Origin: Shewanella sp. CG12_big_fil_rev_8_21_14_0_65_47_15
Lineage (GTDB): Bacteria > Pseudomonadota > Gammaproteobacteria > Enterobacterales > Shewanellaceae
DNA length: 49,498 bases
Reading direction: 5' to 3'
NCBI RefSeq assembly: GCF_002783505.1
Contig: NZ_PFGL01000071.1
Coordinates: 43,051-92,548, forward strand
Shown: one piece after another, positions 7,861-15,360 of the stretch
Position numbering within the stretch: position 1 is the first letter of the stretch
How the letters are laid out: each line of letters starts with the position of its first letter
Notes under the pieces: model-generated
Databases searched by the model: none
What the model was told of the DNA's origin: nothing
The model's input: only the letters and a program-made list of their open reading frames with translations
Program-made: the position numbers and the translations under genes

Positions 7861-10266
7861 ATGATTAAAGACCCTCATTTTGAGCGTGAACAGGATAAGT
7901 ACGAAAACCCTATCCCAAGCCGTGAGTATATTATCGATTACTTACGTTCTCAGAAATCACCTGTCACCCGTGACAGCATCGCCGCGGCGTTAAACATCCA
8001 CGAGGAAGATCAGCTTGAAGCCCTGCGTCGCCGCTTACGGGCGATGGAGCGCGATGGCGAACTCGTGTTCACCCGTGGGCAGAGCTATGGCTTACCCGAG
8101 AAGATGGATCTTATTTCCGGCACAGTCCTTGGGCATAGAGAAGGTTTCGGCTTTTTCAAACCCGACGAAGGAGGTGATGATTTATTTATCTCTAACCGCG
8201 ATATGCTGATGTATTTCCACGGCGATAAAGTGCTGGCGCAAAAGGCGGGCATGGACCGCAAGGGCCGCCGTGAAGCTCGTATCGTGCGACTTATTCAGCC
8301 ACGCAGCGCCGCAATTGTCGGCCGTTACCATGTTGATAGCGGCATGGCCTTTGTGATTGCCGATGATAAGCGCATTACCCAAGAGATTTTAGTCGCCAAT
8401 GAAGACCGCAATGGCGCCCGCCAAGGCGATGTGGTGGTGCTGGAGTTAACCCGCCGCCCTGGGCGTTTTGTTAAAGCCGCGGGTAAAATCACCGAAGTGC
8501 TCGGTAAGCAAATGGCGCCGGGGATGGAAATTGAAATCGCCCTGCGCAACTATGATTTACCCCATACTTGGTCCGCCGCGATCGAGAAGAAACTGCGCCG
8601 TATCCCCGATGAAGTCACTGAAGCCGATAAAGTCGGTCGTGTGGATTTACGCCATCTGCCATTAGTGACTATCGACGGAGAAGATGCCCGCGATTTTGAC
8701 GATGCCGTGTATGCGGAGAAAAAAGCCGGTGGTGGCTGGCGTTTATGGGTCGCGATTGCGGATGTGAGCTACTATGTGCGTACCGATTCGGCCTTAGATA
8801 CCGAAGCGCGTGCCCGTGGCAACTCAGTGTATTTCCCATCGCAAGTGATCCCTATGCTGCCGGAGAAAATCTCCAACGGCCTATGTTCGCTTAATCCTCA
8901 GGTCGACCGTTTATGTATGGTCGCCGAGATGACAGTGTCTGCTAAAGGCAAATTGTCGGGTTATAAGTTTTATCCGGCGGTGATGTACTCCCATGCCCGT
9001 TTCACTTATACCCAAGTGGCAGCCATGTTAGAAGGTGGGCCGATTGCGCCTGAACATGAAGCCCTGTTCCCGCACTTGCAGTGTTTACAATCATTGTATC
9101 TCACGCTCGATGAGCAAAGGGCCGAGCGTGGTGCGATTGCCTTTGAGACCATGGAAACGCAGTTCATTTTCAATGAGCAGCGCAAGATTGATAAAATCGT
9201 GCCGCGTGGTCGTAATCAAGCCCATAAAATCATTGAAGAATGTATGATTTTAGCTAACGTTTCAGCGGCCAAGTTTGTTAAGAAACACAAAGGCGAAGTG
9301 CTGTACCGAGTGCACGACGCACCATCCGAACAAAAATTAGCGAACTTCAAAGAGTTCCTTGCTGAACGCGGTTTGACAATGACAGGGGGTCTCGAACCTA
9401 CTCCGTCGGATTACCAGAACGTGATGTTGCAAATTGCCGATCGCCCCGATGCTGAACTTATCCAAGTGATGTTGTTGCGTTCTATGCGTCAGGCGATTTA
9501 CACGCCGGATAACGAAGGTCACTTCGGTCTGGCTTTAGAAGAATATGCGCATTTTACCTCGCCTATTCGCCGCTACCCGGATTTAGTCTTACATCGTGTG
9601 ATCCGTTATTTGCTGGCGAAGGAAAGGGGTGAAGCCACTGAGAAGTGGACGCAGGATGGTGGTTATCATTATCAGCTCGATGAACTCGATCAATTAGGTG
9701 AAGAGTGTTCGACTACAGAACGCCGTGCCGATGAAGCGACTCGCGATGTGAGCGATTGGCTCAAGTGTGAGTTTATGCAAGATCACGTCGGCGATACCTT
9801 CGAAGCGGTGATCGCCTCTGTGACCAATTTTGGCCTATTTGTGCGCTTAAATGAGTTATTTATCGATGGCTTAGTGCACATTTCCAGCCTAGGTAACGAT
9901 TACTATCAGTTTGACCCTATGCGTCAGCGCCTTATCGGTGAGAATACGGGGCAGATCTATCAGGTTGGCGACCCTGTAACAGTCAAAGTCGCCGCGGTAA
10001 ATCTGGATGATAGGCAAATCGATCTGATGATGATCGGTGATAACGCTAAGGGCGGCAAACGTAAAGCCACACCAAGCCGCGATAAGCCGTTGACGGCCCG
10101 TGAGCGGGTCAATCGTGAAGGCGCTAAGCTGGCTAAAGCTGGGACGGCTAAATCGAAAACCAGTTCGGCTAGAGCTAAGCCCAAGGCGAGTGTCAAAGCA
10201 AAGAAAGATGTAAAAAGTCCGGCGAAAAAGCCTAAGGCCGCCAAGCGGAGCACGAGAAAGAAATAA
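7861..10266 (+). CDS. rnr: Ribonuclease R
   Basis: Processive 3'-5' exoribonuclease that degrades structured RNA, rRNA fragments and trans-translation targets. Domains in order: an N-terminal winged-helix segment (20-90), cold-shock OB folds (about 90-240), and an RNB catalytic domain with the acidic cluster DGEDARDFDDAV (about 272-283). Next come HFTSPIRRYPDL near 563, an S1 domain (about 640-725) and a Lys/Arg/Ala-rich tail of about 70 residues typical of RNase R. At 801 residues it is slightly shorter than the E. coli enzyme. The stop abuts the rlmB start, so the two are coupled. Confidence 0.96.
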   Translation: MIKDPHFEREQDKYENPIPSREYIIDYLRSQKSPVTRDSIAAALNIHEEDQLEALRRRLRAMERDGELVFTRGQSYGLPEKMDLISGTVLGHREGFGFFKPDEGGDDLFISNRDMLMYFHGDKVLAQKAGMDRKGRREARIVRLIQPRSAAIVGRYHVDSGMAFVIADDKRITQEILVANEDRNGARQGDVVVLELTRRPGRFVKAAGKITEVLGKQMAPGMEIEIALRNYDLPHTWSAAIEKKLRRIPDEVTEADKVGRVDLRHLPLVTIDGEDARDFDDAVYAEKKAGGGWRLWVAIADVSYYVRTDSALDTEARARGNSVYFPSQVIPMLPEKISNGLCSLNPQVDRLCMVAEMTVSAKGKLSGYKFYPAVMYSHARFTYTQVAAMLEGGPIAPEHEALFPHLQCLQSLYLTLDEQRAERGAIAFETMETQFIFNEQRKIDKIVPRGRNQAHKIIEECMILANVSAAKFVKKHKGEVLYRVHDAPSEQKLANFKEFLAERGLTMTGGLEPTPSDYQNVMLQIADRPDAELIQVMLLRSMRQAIYTPDNEGHFGLALEEYAHFTSPIRRYPDLVLHRVIRYLLAKERGEATEKWTQDGGYHYQLDELDQLGEECSTTERRADEATRDVSDWLKCEFMQDHVGDTFEAVIASVTNFGLFVRLNELFIDGLVHISSLGNDYYQFDPMRQRLIGENTGQIYQVGDPVTVKVAAVNLDDRQIDLMMIGDNAKGGKRKATPSRDKPLTARERVNREGAKLAKAGTAKSKTSSARAKPKASVKAKKDVKSPAKKPKAAKRSTRKK

Positions 10267-11007
10267 ATGAAAAAACAAGATATTATTTTTGGGATCCACG
10301 CAGTTGAAGCCCTGTTAAAGCATAGCCCTGAGCGGATTATTGAGCTTTGGTTATTGCAGGGCCGTGAAGATGATCGTTTGACCCTGTTGGCTAATCAGGC
10401 AAAGGCCTTTGGCACGACGATCCAAGTGGCTTCCCGTAAAGCGTTAGACGATAAGTCTGAAAGCAGTCAACACCAAGGCATAGTGGCACGTGTAAAAGCG
10501 GCTAAGATACTGAGTGAGCATGATTTAGACGATTTATTGGCTAAAACAGAATTGCCCTTTTTACTGATTTTAGACGGTGTTACCGATCCCCATAATTTAG
10601 GTGCTTGCCTACGTAATGCGGACGCGGCGGGTGTACAAGGGATTATCGTCCCTAAGGATAACTCCGTTGGTTTAACCGCTACCGTGAGTAAAGTGGCCTG
10701 CGGTGCGGCCGAAACAGTGCCCTTATTCCAAGTGACTAATCTTGCGCGTACTATGCGTCATTTGCAGGAAAAAGGTATTTGGATAGTTGGCACGGCGGGC
10801 GAGGCGGATTGTGAGTTATATCAAGCCGATCTTAAGGGGCCGCTGGCGATTGCGATGGGCGCGGAAGATAAAGGGCTGCGCCGTTTAAGCCGCGAATCCT
10901 GTGATTCACTGATTTCCATCCCGATGGCGGGCAGTGTGTCTAGCTTGAACGTCTCAGTTGCGACGGGTATTTGCTTGTTTGAAGCCGTGCGTCAACGTCG
11001 CAGCTAA
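10267..11007 (+). CDS. rlmB: 23S rRNA (guanosine-2'-O-)-methyltransferase RlmB
   Basis: SpoU-family knotted methyltransferase that modifies G2251 of 23S rRNA in the peptidyl-transferase region. It has an N-terminal L30e-like substrate-binding domain (FGIHAVEALL). The SPOUT motifs are LILDGVTDPHNLGACLRNAD, AMGAEDKGLRRL and PMAGSVSSLNVSVA. At 246 residues it is full length. Its ATG directly follows the rnr stop codon, indicating co-transcription. Confidence 0.95.
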   Translation: MKKQDIIFGIHAVEALLKHSPERIIELWLLQGREDDRLTLLANQAKAFGTTIQVASRKALDDKSESSQHQGIVARVKAAKILSEHDLDDLLAKTELPFLLILDGVTDPHNLGACLRNADAAGVQGIIVPKDNSVGLTATVSKVACGAAETVPLFQVTNLARTMRHLQEKGIWIVGTAGEADCELYQADLKGPLAIAMGAEDKGLRRLSRESCDSLISIPMAGSVSSLNVSVATGICLFEAVRQRRS

Positions 11008-11057
11008 TACATCGGCACTCGACATTTCCTCAGCGTGTAGTGATAACAGGCTGGCAT

Positions 11058-11097
11058 AAAAAACGGGTTAACTTGATATCAAGTTAGCCCGTTTTTT
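11058..11097. terminator. Bidirectional terminator between rlmB and the MFS gene
   Basis: An A6 run, a near-palindromic stem (CGGGTTAACTTGAT... / ...ATCAAGTTAGCCCG) and a T6 run form a symmetric terminator. It can serve both the plus-strand rlmB and the minus-strand MFS gene that ends at 11107. Confidence 0.88.
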
Positions 11098-11106
11098 ATT
11101 GTCATT

Positions 11107-12564
11107 TTAAGCCAATGTTTTTTCTTGGATAGTTTGGCCGTTATCGGCATCATCCGTTTGTACTGACTCTGGCACTGACTCTGGCACTGACTCTGCTTGC
11201 TCAATATCGAAACAGAAGGCGAGCTGCTCTTCATCGTTGTCGTTTTCGATCATCTCGTCCTCCACGCCATCGGCACCTAAGTCAAATTCCGTTTCGTCTT
11301 CGTTGATTGTGGGGGTCATATGTTCTTGGATCGATTCAACATCTACCCTAGGATCGAGTGCCGCCGCCAGCGGTGAGGAGACTAAGTCTCCCGTTGCCAT
11401 CATGTAGTCTTGAGTGACATTGGTTTCGGTTTTTTGCTGTGAATGGACGTAACGTAGCCGTAAGAACAGGACCAAGGTACAGGCAGACATAAAGCCATAG
11501 AGCATGCTGTTGCCAAGCCACTGCATCAGTGTCGAGGCGATAAGTGGACCGATACTGGCTCCTAGGCCGAAGGTGAGCAAAATGGTCGCCGATAATCCCA
11601 CTCTATCGCCCTGTTCAACCCGAGAGTTGGCCAGTGCTGTGGCGAGCGGATAGAAGGTAAATCCTAAAATACCGAATAGAAATGTCATCACCAGTGAAAT
11701 TACCGGGTGATAGGGAGTGAGGGCGATACTTAAGGCTAAGATCCCAAGGAGTACGCAGTTAATACGGATAAGGCGGCTGCGGGACATAATATCGGACAAT
11801 TTTCCCATCGGCCATTGTGCCAATAGACCCGCGAGAATTGTTGCCGTCATATAGGTGGCGACTTTCTCCGGCGGTAAACCTAAGTTGCTCGCATAGGCTG
11901 GGGCGAGACCATAAAAGGAGCCCACGATCATGCTGCCTATGGCAATAGTTGTCAGTGCTTGTGGGGCCTTTTTCCAATAATGGGCAATTTTCAGCGGTGC
12001 AGGGACTAAGGGTGCAGGGTGAATGCGGCGTGTTAATGAAATGGGGACGATACACAGGGCAAAACAGATGGCGATAAGCAGTAATGGCTCTAAGCCAAGC
12101 TCGGGATAAATACTGATGGCACCTTGACCCAATATCAAACCGAAGTAGGAGACTATCATGTAGCTGGCAAACACTGTGCCGCGTTGGCTGCTTTCAGCCT
12201 GTTCATTGAGCCAGCTTTCGAGCACCATATATTGGCACATCATGCCCATACCGACGATAAGCCTTAATAGGAGCCAAACGGCTAACTCATCTACGAGTGC
12301 GTGGCCAAGCGCGGAGGCGGCGACAATCCCAGCACTGGCGACGAAGGCGCGGATATGACCCACTTGGGCAATAAGTCTATGACCGATCTTGGAACCTGCG
12401 ACAAGACCGACATAGTAGGCCGACATCATGCTACCAATCCACAACTGCGGAACATGCATCACCGAGAGCCTAAGGCCTAAATAAGTGGTGAGCAAACCGC
12501 CTGCCAGTACAGTTAATAGGGTCGTGCTATAGAGAGAGGCGAAAGTGCGTAGCGGGTTTGCCAT
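11107..12564 (-). CDS. Major facilitator superfamily transporter, YcaD-like, with acidic tail
   Basis: Twelve predicted membrane helices fill residues about 8-370. The YcaD-like core includes YLGLRLSVMHVP near the N-terminus, VLESWLNEQAESSQRG after helix 4, and QWPMGKLSDIMSRSRLI in the central loop. The substrate is unknown. The unusual part is a cytoplasmic tail of about 110 residues, very rich in Asp and Glu. It contains a short Ser-Val-Pro-Glu repeat encoded by a 12-bp DNA tandem repeat at 11162-11195. I have no annotation for the tail. The ribosome-binding site is AAGGAG just upstream. Confidence 0.8.
   Translation of the reverse strand: MANPLRTFASLYSTTLLTVLAGGLLTTYLGLRLSVMHVPQLWIGSMMSAYYVGLVAGSKIGHRLIAQVGHIRAFVASAGIVAASALGHALVDELAVWLLLRLIVGMGMMCQYMVLESWLNEQAESSQRGTVFASYMIVSYFGLILGQGAISIYPELGLEPLLLIAICFALCIVPISLTRRIHPAPLVPAPLKIAHYWKKAPQALTTIAIGSMIVGSFYGLAPAYASNLGLPPEKVATYMTATILAGLLAQWPMGKLSDIMSRSRLIRINCVLLGILALSIALTPYHPVISLVMTFLFGILGFTFYPLATALANSRVEQGDRVGLSATILLTFGLGASIGPLIASTLMQWLGNSMLYGFMSACTLVLFLRLRYVHSQQKTETNVTQDYMMATGDLVSSPLAAALDPRVDVESIQEHMTPTINEDETEFDLGADGVEDEMIENDNDEEQLAFCFDIEQAESVPESVPESVQTDDADNGQTIQEKTLA
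11162..11195. repeat. 12-bp tandem repeat in the transporter tail
   Basis: The unit ACTGACTCTGGC occurs twice exactly, followed by ten bases of a third copy. It encodes the repeated Pro-Glu-Ser-Val segment on the minus strand. The repeat is in frame, so copy-number change would not disrupt the gene. Confidence 0.85.
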
Positions 12565-12744
12565 AAACGACTCCTTGTAAGATTACTCGGGGTGAGTATA
12601 TCAGGAGTTAGTATTTATTCAGTGTTGCAAATTGTTGGTATTTATCGATTAAGTTATCGTTTTTATGTGTCGATCACTAAATTGTGTTGCAACGGGATTT
12701 GGCTGAGGGGGGGATTATTTCAGCCAAGCCGCTTTCTATAGGAT

Positions 12745-13488
12745 TTATCTAAAGGTATAGAGCAAGTTGAATGTGGTGATAGTGTCGGTCTGTTGGCTAC
12801 CTTCTGGTACGATTTCGGTATACTTGATGTTCATACCTATCTTAAATGCCCAGTCTTGAAACACCAGATTCTTATAGTTCATATCTAACGTGAGGGTGTT
12901 GTTATTCTCGCCCACCTCGGCGGTAAGATCGGCATTGAGACTGCTATATTCTTGCAGTTTTTGAGAAAACTTTGCTGCGGTACGTAGAATGACATCTTTT
13001 TCGGCATCAGGATTTGGGATAGTGACCGACTCGGCTGGCATGTTATATCGGTAACCTGGACCGATCTCGAGACTGAGTTTGGTCTTGTAGCTGTTGATGG
13101 CATTAAAACCGTAACCACTAGAAATAGTTGAGATTTGCGTGTAACTACCGAATTGATCCCAGGTAAAATCACCGCGTCCGAAGATATAACCCTTGGTGAG
13201 CTTATAGTTGCTCTGCAACTGCAGTTCATATTTTTCTGAGGTGGTCTGGCTTTTTTCGGACGCAAAATAAGCCTTGAGTGTGGCTTCTTGTTTGGTTTGC
13301 TTAGTATCGTAAATCAGTTGGGTTCGACCATTAAAACTGCTGGACTCGGTATTGCCCGTATTCAGTTGCAAGCCTGCTTCAACTTCCGCAGTAAAATCAC
13401 TCGGCGGTTCCTGGTAATCGGGTGGAACGAGCGCAACTGCCGAAAAAGATAGGCAAAATAAACTAATTAGAGCGATAACTTTTAGCAT
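12745..13488 (-). CDS. DUF481 outer-membrane beta-barrel protein (YdiY-like)
   Basis: A 247-residue protein with a signal peptide (about 1-19, ending AVA). The mature region alternates polar and aromatic residues, as expected for a beta-barrel, and ends in a C-terminal FNLLYTFR strand with terminal Phe-Arg. It matches the DUF481 / YdiY salt-induced outer-membrane protein family (VEAGLQLNTGNTESSSFNGRTQ is characteristic). The role is unknown. It is a single-gene unit with no linked partner. Confidence 0.75.
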   Translation of the reverse strand: MLKVIALISLFCLSFSAVALVPPDYQEPPSDFTAEVEAGLQLNTGNTESSSFNGRTQLIYDTKQTKQEATLKAYFASEKSQTTSEKYELQLQSNYKLTKGYIFGRGDFTWDQFGSYTQISTISSGYGFNAINSYKTKLSLEIGPGYRYNMPAESVTIPNPDAEKDVILRTAAKFSQKLQEYSSLNADLTAEVGENNNTLTLDMNYKNLVFQDWAFKIGMNIKYTEIVPEGSQQTDTITTFNLLYTFR

Positions 13489-13653
13489 TGTATTTTATTC
13501 TTGGTTGGCTGATTTTAGAGGTCCATATATAGGTGAGGCGCCATCATACCCGTATTGGCATTCGAGGCAAAGTTATTGCTTGAGTTTCGCGTCTGCTTTC
13601 TGTACTATCTCGCGCTCAAATCAGTCACTATTTTTCGTTCCTTGCCTCTATTT

Positions 13654-13690
13654 GGTTTGACTGAGCCAATAACGAGGCTACATAACCGTA
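13654..13690 (+). promoter_or_regulatory. Possible S6:S18 autoregulatory leader of rpsF
   Basis: Just before the rpsF ribosome-binding site, an outer helix (GGTT 13654-13657 with AACC 13684-13687) encloses an inner helix (AGCC 13664-13667 with GGCT 13676-13679). CCG lies at the 3' side. Bacterial rpsF leaders are known to bind the S6:S18 complex through a CCG-containing structure. The match here is short and is offered as a hypothesis. Confidence 0.35.
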
Positions 13691-13701
13691 AGGAGCAATA
13701 A

Positions 13702-14097
13702 ATGCGTCATTACGAAATCGTATTTATGGTTCACCCAGATCAAAGTGAACAAGTACCAGGTATGATTGAGCGTTACACAGGTGTTATCACCGAAGCTAAC
13801 GGCACAATCCACCGTTTAGAAGATTGGGGTCGTCGTCAACTGGCTTACCCAATCCAAGATCTGCATAAAGCTCACTACGTTCTGATGAACGTTGAAGCAC
13901 CTGCAGAGACGATCGAAGAGCTAGAAACAGCTTTCCGTTTCAACGACGCAGTTCTGCGTAACATGGTAATGCGTACTAAAGTTGCCGTTACTGAAGCATC
14001 TCCAATGGCTAGAGCTAGAGATGAGCGCGATTCACGTCGTGGCCCAGCTGGCGAACGCTCATACGATGAAGCTCACGCTGAAGAAATCGGTGAGTAA
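13702..14097 (+). CDS. rpsF: 30S ribosomal protein S6
   Basis: Small-subunit protein that pairs with S18 on the 30S platform. It has 131 residues, starts MRHYEIVFMVHPDQSEQ and has the acidic C-terminal extension seen in gammaproteobacteria, where E. coli S6 receives glutamates post-translationally. The ribosome-binding site AAGGAGC is strong. It is the first gene of the rpsF-priB-rpsR-rplI operon. Confidence 0.98.
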   Translation: MRHYEIVFMVHPDQSEQVPGMIERYTGVITEANGTIHRLEDWGRRQLAYPIQDLHKAHYVLMNVEAPAETIEELETAFRFNDAVLRNMVMRTKVAVTEASPMARARDERDSRRGPAGERSYDEAHAEEIGE

Positions 14098-14105
14098 GTT
14101 TATCT

Positions 14106-14411
14106 GTGACCACCAATAGCTTGGTGTTGTCCGGAACCATAACCCGTTCCAGACGCTTTAAAAGCCCAGCGGGGATTGCACATAGTGTGATTATGCTGGA
14201 ACACAAGTCGCAGCGTTATGAAGCCGAAATGCTCCGCAACGTCTACGTACAAATACAAGTGATATTGAGTGGCCCGCGCTTTGAAAGCGTCGCAGACAAT
14301 CTGAAAGCTGGTGTGGAAGTACAAGTGCAAGGCTTTATGACCCTTCAACAGGGGCGAAATGGTCAAAACCGCTTAGTCATCCATGCCGAAAATGTCGAAT
14401 TGAAAACTTAG
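14106..14411 (+). CDS. priB: Primosomal replication protein N (PriB)
   Basis: Dimeric OB-fold ssDNA-binding protein that bridges PriA and DnaT during replication restart. The 101-residue sequence (NSLVLSGTI, SPAGIAHSVIMLEHKS, QVQGFMTLQQGRNGQNRLVIHA) fits PriB. It uses a GTG start 8 bp after the rpsF stop, with no strong ribosome-binding site, so translation is probably coupled to rpsF. It sits at the canonical place between rpsF and rpsR. Confidence 0.93.
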   Translation: MTTNSLVLSGTITRSRRFKSPAGIAHSVIMLEHKSQRYEAEMLRNVYVQIQVILSGPRFESVADNLKAGVEVQVQGFMTLQQGRNGQNRLVIHAENVELKT

Positions 14412-14422
14412 GAGACTGTCAC

Positions 14423-14650
14423 ATGGCACGTTATTTCCGTCGTCGCAAGTTCTGCCGTTTCACCGCTGAAGGTGTTGCAGAAATTGATTACAAAGATATC
14501 GTTACTTTAAAGAACTACATCACTGAAAGCGGCAAAATCGTTCCAAGCCGTATCACTGGTACTAGTGCTAAATATCAGCGCCAACTAGCTCGCGCTATCA
14601 AGCGTGCTCGTTATCTTTCTCTACTGCCATACACTGATTTACATCAGTAA
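14423..14650 (+). CDS. rpsR: 30S ribosomal protein S18
   Basis: A 75-residue basic protein with FRRRKFCRFTAEG at its N-terminus and the conserved KIVPSRITGTSAKYQRQLARAIKRAR segment. It binds S6 on the 30S platform. The ribosome-binding site is TAGGAGA. It is the third gene of the operon. Confidence 0.98.
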   Translation: MARYFRRRKFCRFTAEGVAEIDYKDIVTLKNYITESGKIVPSRITGTSAKYQRQLARAIKRARYLSLLPYTDLHQ

Positions 14651-14686
14651 TTGCAGTATTCCTAATCGAATATAGAGGATTTGATA

Positions 14687-15139
14687 ATGAACGTTATTTT
14701 ACTAGATAAAGTTGCAAACTTAGGTGGCTTAGGCGATCAAGTTTCTGTTAAAGCGGGTTATGCTCGTAACTTCCTTTTACCTTACGGTAAAGCGGTAGTA
14801 GCAAACGCAGCAAATACTCAAGTATTTGAAGCTCGTCGCGCTGAATTAGAAGCTAAATTAGCTGCTGACTTAGCTGCTGCTAACCAACGTGCTGAGAAAA
14901 TCGCTGCACTAGAAGCGGTTGTTATCGCTTCTAAAGCCGGTGATGAAGGCAAACTGTTTGGTTCAGTTGGCAACCGTGACATCGCTGATGCAGTGACTGC
15001 TGCTGGTGTTGAGCTGGCTAAATCAGAAGTTCGTTTACCATTAGGCGCTCTGCGTACTACTGGCGACTTCGAAGTTGAAGTTCAGTTACACACTGAAGTT
15101 AAAGCTGTTGTTAAAGTTTCTATCGTTGCAGAAGCTTAA
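14687..15139 (+). CDS. rplI: 50S ribosomal protein L9
   Basis: Elongated two-domain 23S rRNA-binding protein at the base of the L1 stalk. It has NVILLDKVANLGGLGDQVSVK at the N-terminus, an Ala-rich connecting helix (about 45-78), and a C-terminal domain with GKLFGSVGNRDIADA. I use the ATG at 14687, which follows AGAGGA at a good distance (150 residues). A TTG two codons upstream is less likely. Confidence 0.97.
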   Translation: MNVILLDKVANLGGLGDQVSVKAGYARNFLLPYGKAVVANAANTQVFEARRAELEAKLAADLAAANQRAEKIAALEAVVIASKAGDEGKLFGSVGNRDIADAVTAAGVELAKSEVRLPLGALRTTGDFEVEVQLHTEVKAVVKVSIVAEA

Positions 15140-15160
15140 TTACAACTCGCTTTAAGCATA

Positions 15161-15189
15161 AAAAAACACCGCCTCGGCGGTGTTTTTTT
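15161..15189 (+). terminator. Intrinsic terminator after rplI
   Basis: ACACCGCC / GGCGGTGT stem with flanking A6 and T7 runs. It is a strong rho-independent terminator for the ribosomal operon. Confidence 0.92.
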
Positions 15190-15296
15190 ATGGCTGAAAT
15201 TCAGTTTGGGCCATGATATTGGCTTGATAGGGAATAAGTAATATCGACACTCATTTAATCTTCAAGCGCATTTGATTCTAAAATATGAGCCCAAAT

Positions 15297-15332
15297 AAAA
15301 ACCGCTCACTGCGCAACAGTGAGCGGTTTTTG
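15297..15332. terminator. Bidirectional terminator after the S46 peptidase gene
   Basis: Perfect 11-bp stem, ACCGCTCACTG (15301-15311) with CAGTGAGCGGT (15317-15327), flanked by A and T runs. It lies about 30 bp past the minus-strand peptidase stop. Confidence 0.88.
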
Positions 15333-15360
15333 TCTAGGGTTACTGATTTAGCTCAGAGGA

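Noticed and set aside
10267..11007. Possible TrmH-type tRNA methyltransferase instead of RlmB
   Set aside because: The position after rnr, the full N-terminal L30e-like domain and the motifs fit RlmB best.
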